DNA of 7,382 bases from assembly GCA_012511915.1 (NCBI GenBank), contig JAAZFB010000616.1, positions 1-7,382 of the forward strand. Direction: 5' to 3'. This stretch comes from Clostridiaceae bacterium. GTDB taxonomy: Bacteria; Bacillota; Clostridia; Monoglobales; Firm-18. The position numbers and the translations under genes are program-made. The notes below the pieces were generated by a model, which worked only from the letters and a program-made list of their open reading frames with translations, did no database searches and was not told where the DNA came from. Shown piece after piece: positions 1 to 5,845 of the stretch (the first letter of the stretch is position 1; every line of letters begins with the position of its first letter).

Positions 1-58
1 AGTTAAAGAGAAGTTGCTGAAGCTCCAGTACATCCAAAATGAGATGGAAGTGATATAA
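1..58 (+). CDS. C-terminal end of an unidentified upstream gene (partial)
   Basis: An open frame entering from the left edge (first full codon at base 2) encodes 18 residues, VKEKLLKLQYIQNEMEVI, then stops at TAA 56-58. It is charged and helical in character and is too short to assign to a family. The next gene starts 4 bases after the stop, and the only purine-rich ribosome-binding candidate for that gene (GGAAG, 46-50) lies inside this tail. That is the usual arrangement of neighbouring genes in one operon, so this is probably the end of another polysaccharide-cluster gene. The chance that it is simply an untranslated open stretch cannot be excluded. Confidence 0.45.
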   Translation, partial: VKEKLLKLQYIQNEMEVI

Positions 59-62
59 TAAA

Positions 63-1250
63 ATGATTACTGAAATTATAAATGGGGTTATTACGCTTAT
101 TAAAAGTGCAATGAAGCAAACTTCTGTAACTTTACCGGATCATTTTGACTGGGATGAAGCTGTAGAAATTGCGGAACGGCACCATATTATACCGTTAATA
201 TATTTTGGCGCGCATATATCCGAAATTGAAATGCCTGCCAGTATTAGTAATCAATTTAAAATGGGCACCTATAAAGCCGCCATTTTTGACGAAATTCAGA
301 AAAATGAATTGAATATCCTGTTCCAAGCGTTTTCACATTCTGGGATTGATTATATGCCGTTAAAAGGGATCGTCTTAAAACAGCTTTATCCAAATCCGGA
401 AATGCGCGAAATGCGCGACGCAGATATACTGATCAGGCTTGAACAATATACCGCAATTGCGGAAATAATGATAAAGCTTGGTTATCATGAAGTGAAGGAA
501 AGCGATCATGAGCTTGTATGGTCAAAGCCATCCTTTATGACCGTTGAACTTCACAAAAGACTTATCTCGTCTTATAATAAGGACTATTATTCTTATTTTG
601 GAGATGGATGGCAACGTGTGCGATGTTCGGAGATTGACCAGAATCGATATGAAATGCCTCCGGAGGATCAGCTGATATACTTATTTACACACTTCGCAAA
701 GCATTATCGGAATGGGGGAATAGGTATAAAACATTTCGTTGATATTTGGTTATACATGGATACTAACCTCGGGCTCAATATGGAATATATTAATGCTGAA
801 TTGACAAAACTACAGCTATATGAATTCTTTCAGAATATACATAATACCATTGATGTCTGGTTTAACGGTGCTGATGCCAATGAAATGAGCAATTTTATTA
901 CAGAACGGATATTTGCAAGCGGGGCATATGGAGCAAAGAATGAAAAGAGCCTTGCGGCATGCGTAAAAAGGCTTAAAACTATTGGATCTGTATCAGGGGT
1001 CCGTAGGAAGAATATCCTTGACCTTATCTTTTTGCCGTATCCCTCTATGTGTGTAAAATATCCCATATTAAGGAGCATTCCTTTCTTATTACCCGTGTTC
1101 TGGATTGTTAGGATAATTCAAGCCGCTTTATTTAAGCCGAATAATGTTCGGAAAAGGTGTGCTGATGTCCGTACTGCTTCTGCAGAAAACATTAATCGAT
1201 ATCAAGATGAATTAGAATATGTAGGATTAGACTTTAATTTCAAGGAGTAA
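63..1250 (+). CDS. Nucleotidyltransferase-fold family protein (NTP_transf_5-like) in a polysaccharide operon
   Basis: This 395-residue protein resembles the uncharacterised nucleotidyltransferase family often found in capsule, exopolysaccharide and peptide-modification clusters. The diagnostic block lies near residues 97-125: MPLKG, then LKQLYP, then MRDADIL, with D119 and D121 forming the DxD pair expected to bind metal in this fold. Further family-like motifs are VELHKRL near 155-160, and an H-A-K-H segment followed by KHFVDIWLYM near 215-235. A hydrophobic stretch near residues 330-355 (LRSIPFLLPVFWIVRIIQAALF) could contact the membrane. The substrate is unknown. It may transfer a nucleotide or sugar-related group to a polymer or protein, but that is inference. 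The start at 63 is the first ATG of the frame; its ribosome site is weak (GGAAG about 12 nt upstream). CapF begins 4 nt after the stop, so the genes are probably cotranscribed. Confidence 0.8.
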   Translation: MITEIINGVITLIKSAMKQTSVTLPDHFDWDEAVEIAERHHIIPLIYFGAHISEIEMPASISNQFKMGTYKAAIFDEIQKNELNILFQAFSHSGIDYMPLKGIVLKQLYPNPEMREMRDADILIRLEQYTAIAEIMIKLGYHEVKESDHELVWSKPSFMTVELHKRLISSYNKDYYSYFGDGWQRVRCSEIDQNRYEMPPEDQLIYLFTHFAKHYRNGGIGIKHFVDIWLYMDTNLGLNMEYINAELTKLQLYEFFQNIHNTIDVWFNGADANEMSNFITERIFASGAYGAKNEKSLAACVKRLKTIGSVSGVRRKNILDLIFLPYPSMCVKYPILRSIPFLLPVFWIVRIIQAALFKPNNVRKRCADVRTASAENINRYQDELEYVGLDFNFKE

Positions 1251-1254
1251 CCTG

Positions 1255-2457
1255 ATGAAAATACTTATTACCGGTGCGAAAGGATTTGTGGGGAAAAATC
1301 TTGTTGCAGCGCTGAAGAATATTTGTGAAAACAAGGACAAAACCCGTCCCAACATAAAAATCGAAGAAATCTTTGAATTTGATATCGACACGGATCCGTT
1401 GTTGCTTGACGGATTCTGCGCCAAAGCTGATTTTGTTTTCAATCTTGCAGGAGTGAATCGCCCGAAGGATAACGCCGAATTTATGGCCGGCAATTTCGGA
1501 TTTGCATCTACACTTCTGAATACACTGAAAAAGCAACACAGCAAAGCACCGATTATGCTGTCAAGCTCAATTCAGGCGACATTGATAGGTCGCTATGCCG
1601 AATCGGATTACGGTAAATCCAAGTTGGCGGGCGAGGAGCTGTTCTTTGATTACTCCAAAGAAACCGGAGCTAAGGCTCTGGTGTACCGATTCCCGAATCT
1701 GTTTGGGAAGTGGTGTAGACCGAATTATAACTCTGCCGTTGCAACCTTCTGCAATAATATTGCCAACGATTTGCCGATTCAAGTAAATGATCGAAGCACC
1801 GAGCTTGAATTGCTTTACATAGATGATCTGGTTAATGAAATGCTTGATGCATTGGAAGGAAAAGAGCATCACTGTGAATTCGACGGTGTGAATGTGGTAG
1901 AAAAAGCAGATGGTAAGTATTGCTTTGTTTCTACAATACATCACGCCACGCTTGGTGAGATCGTTGATATGCTGGAAACGTTCAAAAAGCAAACGGTAAC
2001 ACTTGTTATGCCGGAGATCCCGGACAAATCTTTTGTTAAAAAGCTGTATTCCACATATCTTTCTTATTTACCAAAAGAAAAAGTGTCGTTTCCGCTTACA
2101 ATGAATGTGGATGCCAGAGGCAGTTTTACCGAGCTTTTGAAAACAGTAAACTGTGGACAGATTTCTGTAAATATTTCAAAACCCGGCATCACAAAAGGAC
2201 AGCACTGGCACAACACCAAGTGGGAATTTTTTATCGTTGTTGCCGGCCGCGGACTCATACAGGAACGAAAAATCGGCACTGATGAAGTATTGAATTTTTA
2301 TGTCTCAGGTGATAAGATAGAAGCGGTACATATGCTACCCGGTTACACGCACAATATAATCAATTTGTCAGACACGGACGATCTTGTCACAGTCATGTGG
2401 GCAAACGAGCAGTTTGACCCTAAGCATCCGGACACATTCGGAGAGGTGGTAGAATAA
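1255..2457 (+). CDS. capF: CapF/FnlB-type UDP-2-acetamido-2,6-dideoxy-hexos-4-ulose epimerase/reductase
   Basis: The 400-residue protein has the two-domain plan of CapF (FnlB, WbjC). The N-terminal half is an extended short-chain dehydrogenase: a nucleotide-binding GAKGFVG loop at residues 7-13, the NLAGVNRP segment at 63-70, SSS at 103-105, and the YxxxK pair Y119/K123. The C-terminal part, about 280-400, is a cupin: HWHNTKWE supplies H317, H319 and E324, and PGYTHNI supplies H366, the probable metal ligands. In the known pathway the cupin epimerises at C3 and the reductase domain reduces C4 with NADPH, giving the L-talo intermediate on the way to UDP-N-acetyl-L-fucosamine. It acts in the cytoplasm. 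It is about 30 residues longer than the Staphylococcus aureus enzyme. AAGGAG lies just before the ATG, and its stop codon TAA shares one base with the start of the next gene (TAATG). Confidence 0.9.
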   Translation: MKILITGAKGFVGKNLVAALKNICENKDKTRPNIKIEEIFEFDIDTDPLLLDGFCAKADFVFNLAGVNRPKDNAEFMAGNFGFASTLLNTLKKQHSKAPIMLSSSIQATLIGRYAESDYGKSKLAGEELFFDYSKETGAKALVYRFPNLFGKWCRPNYNSAVATFCNNIANDLPIQVNDRSTELELLYIDDLVNEMLDALEGKEHHCEFDGVNVVEKADGKYCFVSTIHHATLGEIVDMLETFKKQTVTLVMPEIPDKSFVKKLYSTYLSYLPKEKVSFPLTMNVDARGSFTELLKTVNCGQISVNISKPGITKGQHWHNTKWEFFIVVAGRGLIQERKIGTDEVLNFYVSGDKIEAVHMLPGYTHNIINLSDTDDLVTVMWANEQFDPKHPDTFGEVVE

Positions 2458-3641
2458 TGGATATAAAACTTGATTATTCCGATATTAAATTTAAAAATGA
2501 CGGCAAGCTAAAACTGCTTATCATCGTAGGCACACGCCCGGAGATCATCCGGCTTGCCGCAGTTATCAAAAAATGCCGCAAATATTTTGACTGCATTCTT
2601 GCTCATACGGGGCAAAACTATGACTATAACCTGAACGGAGTTTTTTTTGATGACCTTAAACTTAAAAATCCGGAAGTCTATATGGACGCTGTCGGTGACG
2701 ATCTTGGGGCGACAGTAGGTAGTATCATAAATTGCTCGTATAAGCTGATGACGCAGGTAAAGCCTGACGCTCTGCTGATTCTCGGTGATACAAACAGTTG
2801 CCTGTCAGCTATTTCCGCAAAGCGTCTGCATATTCCGATTTTTCATATGGAAGCGGGGAACCGCTGCAAGGATGAATGTTTGCCGGAGGAGACAAATCGT
2901 CGTATTGTTGACATTATCTCTGATGTAAACATGGCATATTCCGAACACGCACGCCGTTATCTTGCGGAGTGCGGTTTGCCTAAGGAGCGCACCTATGTCA
3001 CCGGATCTCCCATGGCCGAAGTGTTGCACGAAAATCTGAAAGAAATTGAAGCCTCGGATATTCTTGAAAGGCTACGCATTCAAGCGCATAAATATATTCT
3101 GCTGTCTGCCCACCGTGAGGAAAACATTGATACCGAGAAGAATTTTATTTCACTTTTCACCGCAATAAACAAGCTTGCTGAAAAGTATGACATGCCGATA
3201 CTCTACTCCTGCCATCCTCGTTCCAAGAAGCGGCTGGAAACATCCGCATTTAAGCTTGACCGCCGCGTGATTCAGCACGAGCCGCTTGGATTCCATGATT
3301 ATAACTGCTTACAGATGAACGCATTCTGCGTGGTAAGCGACAGCGGAACATTGCCGGAGGAATCCAGTTTCTTCACTTCTATTGATCATCCGTTCCCGGC
3401 TGTATGTATCCGAACTTCCACTGAACGTCCGGAGGCACTCGACAAGGGCTGCTTTGTTCTTGCCGGGATTGATGAAAAGTCGTTATTACAAGCTGTTACC
3501 ACTGCGGTGGAGATGAACGAAAACGGCGATCACGGTATACCGGTGCCGGATTATATTGAAAAAAACGTGTCGACTAAGGTCGTTAAGATCATCCAATCCT
3601 ATACCGGCGTTGTCAATAGGATGGTATGGAGAAAGTTCTAA
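2457..3641 (+). CDS. wecB: Non-hydrolysing UDP-GlcNAc 2-epimerase family enzyme, probably CapG/FnlC (UDP-L-FucNAc synthesis)
   Basis: This 394-residue protein belongs to the WecB/MnaA family, in its usual length range. The N-terminal VGTRPEIIRLAAVI motif lies at 24-37, GDTNS at 110-114, HMEAG at 130-134, LPEETNR at 142-148, SAHREEN at 217-223 and the nucleotide-binding SDSGTLPEE at 294-302. D111, E132, E144/E145 and H219 match the catalytic acids and histidine known for this fold. WecB itself interconverts UDP-GlcNAc and UDP-ManNAc. Directly behind capF, however, the better reading is the CapG/FnlC branch, which epimerises C2 of UDP-N-acetyl-L-pneumosamine to give UDP-N-acetyl-L-fucosamine. 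That choice rests on context, not on a residue I can point to. The start overlaps the capF stop by one base, with GGAGAGG upstream, which implies translational coupling. It is the last gene of the operon in view; no clear intrinsic terminator follows. Confidence 0.9.
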   Translation: MDIKLDYSDIKFKNDGKLKLLIIVGTRPEIIRLAAVIKKCRKYFDCILAHTGQNYDYNLNGVFFDDLKLKNPEVYMDAVGDDLGATVGSIINCSYKLMTQVKPDALLILGDTNSCLSAISAKRLHIPIFHMEAGNRCKDECLPEETNRRIVDIISDVNMAYSEHARRYLAECGLPKERTYVTGSPMAEVLHENLKEIEASDILERLRIQAHKYILLSAHREENIDTEKNFISLFTAINKLAEKYDMPILYSCHPRSKKRLETSAFKLDRRVIQHEPLGFHDYNCLQMNAFCVVSDSGTLPEESSFFTSIDHPFPAVCIRTSTERPEALDKGCFVLAGIDEKSLLQAVTTAVEMNENGDHGIPVPDYIEKNVSTKVVKIIQSYTGVVNRMVWRKF

Positions 3642-3683
3642 TAAAGCTGCCTGTGATTATAAAGTCAAGATATAACTTTAAAT

Positions 3684-3701
3684 AGGGTATCCTTAAAAAC
3701 C
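3684..3701 (+). repeat. Solo half of the 75-bp inverted-repeat family
   Basis: The 18 bases AGGGTATCCTTAAAAACC match exactly the reverse complement of the right end of the complete element at 4930-5004. Similarity stops after CC, so only one terminus is present. It lies 42 bp after the epimerase stop. It is either a decayed copy or the remnant left after a deletion. It is too short to be certain by itself, but an 18-bp exact match 1.3 kb apart is unlikely by chance. Confidence 0.6.
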
Positions 3702-3721
3702 CCATATTTTTTGTTTTATAA

Positions 3722-3751
3722 CAATTCTTAAAAATTGCAACAAAAGAATTG
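3722..3751. repeat. Small inverted repeat between the polysaccharide operon and the first large repeat
   Basis: CAATTCTT (3722-3729) and AAGAATTG (3744-3751) form an 8-bp perfect stem around a 14-base A-rich loop. There is no T-run on either strand directly after the stem, so I do not call it an intrinsic terminator. It may still stabilise or end the operon transcript. It touches the left border of the 244-bp repeat. Confidence 0.35.
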
Positions 3752-3754
3752 CTA

Positions 3755-3998
3755 ATACTAATTCGCTTTAGAAAAATATCATTAATTGCGAATTAGTAAA
3801 TACTATTTTCCTTGTAATACTATTCCCATTTTAAAATGTTGACACATTCGTGTCAACAACGCAGTTGGCGAAAGGAAAATAGTATTGAATTGTTCCTAAA
3901 TTAAACCAATAATTTAATTTAGGAACAGTATAACGGCCGCTGATTGCGGCCGTTATTGACAAAAAAAGTTTGTCAATATTTTAAATAAGGAATAGTAT
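3755..3998 (+). repeat. 244-bp multi-hairpin repeat, copy 1 (MITE-like)
   Basis: This noncoding element is a series of five inverted repeats. H1 is TACTAATTCGC paired with 3788-3798. H2 has a 16-bp arm at 3799-3814 paired with 3871-3886 (one mismatch here) and encloses the perfect hairpin GTTGACAC/GTGTCAAC at 3838-3857. H3 is a perfect 14-bp stem, 3892-3905 with 3913-3926. H4 is TAACGGCCGC/GCGGCCGTTA at 3931-3955. H5 is TATTGACAAA/TTTGTCAATA at 3954-3978. From 3755 to 3983 it aligns without gaps to 7134-7362, with six substitutions counted by eye. After that the right ends differ: this copy ends GGAATAGTATT and the other ends GAATTAGTAT. No ORF is inside. It is probably a nonautonomous mobile repeat; an RNA role is possible but not shown. 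Confidence 0.85.
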
Positions 3999-4011
3999 TA
4001 CAAAAATAAAA

Positions 4012-4031
4012 GGGTAATATTGGGTAATATT
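4012..4031 (+). repeat. Tandem decamer GGGTAATATT x2 next to the NYN promoter
   Basis: GGGTAATATT occurs twice in direct succession (4012-4021 and 4022-4031), ending 3 bp before the -35 hexamer of the NYN gene promoter. One helical-turn spacing is typical of a binding site for a DNA-binding protein on one face of the helix. This is a suggestion only, because two copies of a short AT-rich word can also arise by slippage. Confidence 0.45.
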
Positions 4032-4034
4032 TTG

Positions 4035-4063
4035 TTGAATTTTGGCGAAAAAAGTGGTATAAT
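4035..4063 (+). promoter_or_regulatory. Sigma-A-type promoter with extended -10 for the NYN gene
   Basis: TTGAAT (4035-4040) and a perfect TATAAT (4058-4063) are separated by 17 bases. The -10 is preceded by TG one base upstream (TGGTATAAT), the extended -10 form. Transcription should start near 4070, leaving a leader of about 65 bases before the ATG at 4136. It lies outside the upstream large repeat, so the gene does not depend on that element for expression. Confidence 0.7.
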
Positions 4064-4135
4064 CGTATTTAAAGGTACATTATTTTTTAGAATCCGGACA
4101 TTGAATTTATTGCTTTATTGGGAGGTAATTAATAT

Positions 4136-4882
4136 ATGGAAAAGTTAAATGGTTTAACACTGGCAGTACTAATAGATGCTGAAAACGTGCCATATAGTAA
4201 TGTTAAAGGCATGATGGAGGAAATTGCAAGGTATGGCACACCTACTATAAAAAGAATATATGGCGATTGGACTAATCCTAATCTATCGGGTTGGAAGGCT
4301 GTACTTTTGGAAAACGCAATAACACCGATTCAACAATATAGTTATACCTCGGGGAAAAATTCATCGGATTCTGCAATGATCATTGATGCTATGGATATTC
4401 TTTATACATCACCGGTAGATGGATTTTGCATTGTTTCCAGTGACAGCGATTTTACGCGGCTTGCAATAAGATTACGGGAATCAGGCAAGACAGTTATTGG
4501 TATCGGAGAAAAGAAAACGCCAAATCCATTTATCGTGGCATGTGATAAGTTTGTTTACCTTGAAATAATCAAAACGGATTCGAGAAAAAAGGAATCTGTT
4601 AACGGAAAGATTATTTCTGATAAACAAAAGAAGAAGCTTGTCAATATTATATCAACAGCAATCGACGATTTGACGCAAGACAATGATGAATGGGTATTTT
4701 TGGGGGAAGTTGGCCAACAAGTAATAAAAAAACATTCTGATTTTGACTCGAGAAACTATGGATATTCTAAGTTAACTACGCTTGTCAAGGTTATAGGGGC
4801 GTTTGATATTGATGAAAGGCAATTAAGTAAAGGAAACGGTAAATTAATATTTATTCGTGAAAAAAGACATAAAGTGCGGTGA
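4136..4882 (+). CDS. NYN-domain ribonuclease-like protein with C-terminal OST-HTH/LOTUS domain
   Basis: This 248-residue cytoplasmic protein has an N-terminal NYN (LabA/PIN-like) domain at about 8-145. Its acidic centre is visible as IDAENV (D14, E16, N17), KNSSDSAMIIDAMD (D78, D84) and SSDSDF (D103, D105), the residues expected to hold metal for RNA cleavage. A lysine-rich linker follows, and residues 165-230 match the OST-HTH/LOTUS winged-helix fold, which in other proteins binds RNA or G-rich structures. The pairing is common in bacterial LabA-like proteins of unknown target; an RNase or RNA-processing role is inferred. GGGAGG sits 10 nt before the ATG, and an extended -10 promoter lies upstream. 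It stands alone, bounded by repeats on both sides, and the minus-strand SRAP relic converges on its 3' end. All catalytic acids appear intact, so the gene looks functional. Confidence 0.9.
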   Translation: MEKLNGLTLAVLIDAENVPYSNVKGMMEEIARYGTPTIKRIYGDWTNPNLSGWKAVLLENAITPIQQYSYTSGKNSSDSAMIIDAMDILYTSPVDGFCIVSSDSDFTRLAIRLRESGKTVIGIGEKKTPNPFIVACDKFVYLEIIKTDSRKKESVNGKIISDKQKKKLVNIISTAIDDLTQDNDEWVFLGEVGQQVIKKHSDFDSRNYGYSKLTTLVKVIGAFDIDERQLSKGNGKLIFIREKRHKVR

Positions 4883-4929
4883 ACCCATTATATTGAAAGA
4901 AAAAATAAAAGCTTGAAAACATATCTCTT

Positions 4930-5004
4930 ATAATTGGGGTATCCTTAAAACGCCCGTTTTTACATCAGTTTCTGCTCCCAGGTTTTTAAGGATACCCTAA
5001 TTAT
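4930..5004. repeat. 75-bp inverted-repeat element inserted in the SRAP relic (MITE-like)
   Basis: The arms at 4930-4950 and 4984-5004 are complementary over 21 bases with one mismatch (core GGGTATCCTTAAAA), around a 33-base centre. The outermost AATT on each side may be the target duplication, giving 15-bp terminal repeats. Read on the minus strand, the right arm and centre supply the last codons of the SRAP fragment (VSLKTWEQKLM). From memory, peptides such as SLKTWEQKL recur in predicted small proteins of Clostridia, which would fit a widely dispersed repeat. The element lies between the NYN stop and the sigma operon and could also end transcription from either side, since the arms form a strong hairpin. 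Confidence 0.7.
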
Positions 5005-5052
5005 TCCCCGAATTTCAATATCATCAAATTCAACAACATATCTGCCGCACAT
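4960..5052 (-). pseudogene. SRAP-family (YedK/HMCES-like) gene relic, N-terminus only
   Basis: The minus strand reads MCGRYVVEFDDIEIRGII and then runs into the 75-bp repeat, ending at TAA (4960-4962) after 30 codons. MCGRY at the extreme N-terminus is the hallmark of SRAP proteins: Cys2 becomes the free catalytic cysteine that crosslinks to abasic sites in single-stranded DNA. The following acidic EFDD-EIR stretch also fits the family. A good ribosome site, AAAGGAA (5061-5067), lies 8 nt before the ATG, so a genuine gene start is preserved. Intact family members are about 200 residues or longer. The conserved NVAPG-type block and everything after it are missing, and only 47 bp separate the repeat from the NYN gene, so the rest was lost. 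The remaining peptide should be non-functional. No search was run to confirm homology. Confidence 0.65.
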
Positions 5053-5157
5053 AACATCACTTCCTTTATAATGATTATTATAGTATTATATGACAAATAG
5101 TATAACATATCCCTTTTTTCCTAGAATTTTAGCAATAAAAGTGATAAAATTATATTA

Positions 5158-5202
5158 ATACTAATTCTCAATTAATAAAATTTTTCTAACGCGAATTAGT
5201 AT
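5158..5202 (-). repeat. 45-bp solo copy of hairpin H1 of the large repeat, inverted
   Basis: The ends ATACTAATTC (5158-5167) and GAATTAGTAT (5193-5202) are perfect 10-bp inverted repeats. Reverse-complemented, the segment matches the first 44 bp of the large repeat (7134-7177) with two differences that I can count. The first hairpin of the 243-bp element therefore also exists as a stand-alone unit with its own terminal repeats. It lies 45 bp upstream of the sigma ribosome binding site, so it sits in or near the promoter of that operon. Confidence 0.75.
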
Positions 5203-5247
5203 CAGGGCTCATGGAAGTAGTAGAGGGTCTTTTGTCTATTCGGTTGC

Positions 5248-5253
5248 AGGAGG
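5248..5253 (+). promoter_or_regulatory. Shine-Dalgarno AGGAGG of the sigma gene, misplaced for the GTG start
   Basis: A perfect AGGAGG ends one base before the GTG at 5255, too close for normal initiation at that codon. Productive spacing of 7-10 bases points to ATA at 5261 or ATC at 5264 in the same frame. No ATG is in frame nearby upstream, and the next possible start downstream is TTG at 5276, 22 bases away. The annotation of the sigma start is therefore uncertain. Confidence 0.7.
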
Positions 5254-5254
5254 T

Positions 5255-5845
5255 GTGAAGATAATCAGCGAAAATTTGTTAATTGAGAGCGCACAACGCG
5301 GAGATACAGCAGCGTTGGAGAAGCTGATTGTAAATTATGCTTCTAAAGTATTTAATCTTTCATTCAAGCTTATGGGCAACTATAGCGATGCTTCTGATGC
5401 GGCACAAGACTCATTAATAAAAATACATTCTGCAATAAAGGGATTTCAAAAAAAAAGCTCATTTTCTACCTGGGTTTACAGAATAACATTTAACACATGT
5501 ATGGATTCGCAACGAAAGAGGAAAAATAATATTGTATACGAGCTAGACGATGCAATAAAAGATAACAATCCCTCACCGCATGAAAAAGCCGAACAAAACG
5601 AACGAAAAGAATTAATATACAAAGCCTTAAAAAGCTTGCAGGCTGATTTTCGGTCTGCTGTGGTGCTAAGGGATATTATGGGCAATTCTTATGAAGAAAT
5701 AGCAGAGATATCCGGTTGTTCTATTGGAACGGTTAAGTCAAGAATAAACAGAGGCAGGGAAAAATTAAGGGAACTGCTTTTTGAATGCATCGAACAAAAA
5801 CCTAAAGATAAACGTCCAATAGATGAAAGGGGGCGTTATTTGTGA
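5255..5845 (+). CDS. ECF-type RNA polymerase sigma factor
   Basis: The 196-residue protein has the two-domain plan of extracytoplasmic-function sigma factors. Sigma region 2 spans about 15-90, with the core-binding and -10-recognition segment DASDAAQDSLIKIHSAIKGF followed by FSTWVYRITFNTCMDSQRK. A charged linker runs to about 118. Region 4 spans about 120-175, ending in a helix-turn-helix, SYEEIAEISGCSIGTVKSRI, which reads the -35 box. It should direct RNA polymerase to a stress regulon, with activity held by the anti-sigma encoded next. Its stop overlaps the anti-sigma start by 4 bases (GTGA). The family's usual N-terminus looks like SENLLIESAQRGD, so the true start may be a non-standard codon at 5261 or 5264 rather than the GTG at 5255, which sits one base after AGGAGG. 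The target genes cannot be told from the window. Confidence 0.9.
   Translation: MKIISENLLIESAQRGDTAALEKLIVNYASKVFNLSFKLMGNYSDASDAAQDSLIKIHSAIKGFQKKSSFSTWVYRITFNTCMDSQRKRKNNIVYELDDAIKDNNPSPHEKAEQNERKELIYKALKSLQADFRSAVVLRDIMGNSYEEIAEISGCSIGTVKSRINRGREKLRELLFECIEQKPKDKRPIDERGRYL

Noticed and set aside
1227..1992. Minus-strand and alternate-frame ORFs of 63-141 codons across the nucleotidyltransferase and capF genes
   Set aside because: They lie inside well-supported genes with recognisable motifs, lack ribosome sites and encode nothing recognisable, so they are shadows.
3931..3955. GC-rich hairpin TAACGGCCGC/GCGGCCGTTA as an intrinsic terminator
   Set aside because: No T-run follows on the plus strand or on the minus strand; it is better explained as one stem of the repeat.
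3956..3984. TTGACA within hairpin H5 of the large repeat as an outward-facing promoter
   Set aside because: The -35 matches consensus, but at 15-17 bases only TATTTT or TTTTAA is found, and copy 2 is no better. The NYN gene has its own stronger promoter.
3755..3998. Hairpin series as a CRISPR array or integron-type recombination site
   Set aside because: The hairpins differ in sequence and size and there are no regular repeats with spacers and no integrase or cas gene.
5213..5239. ECF-like promoter GGAAGT-N15-GTCTAT upstream of the sigma gene, possible autoregulation
   Set aside because: The spacing is plausible but the -35 lacks the usual AAC and transcription would start almost on the ribosome binding site; too weak to list.
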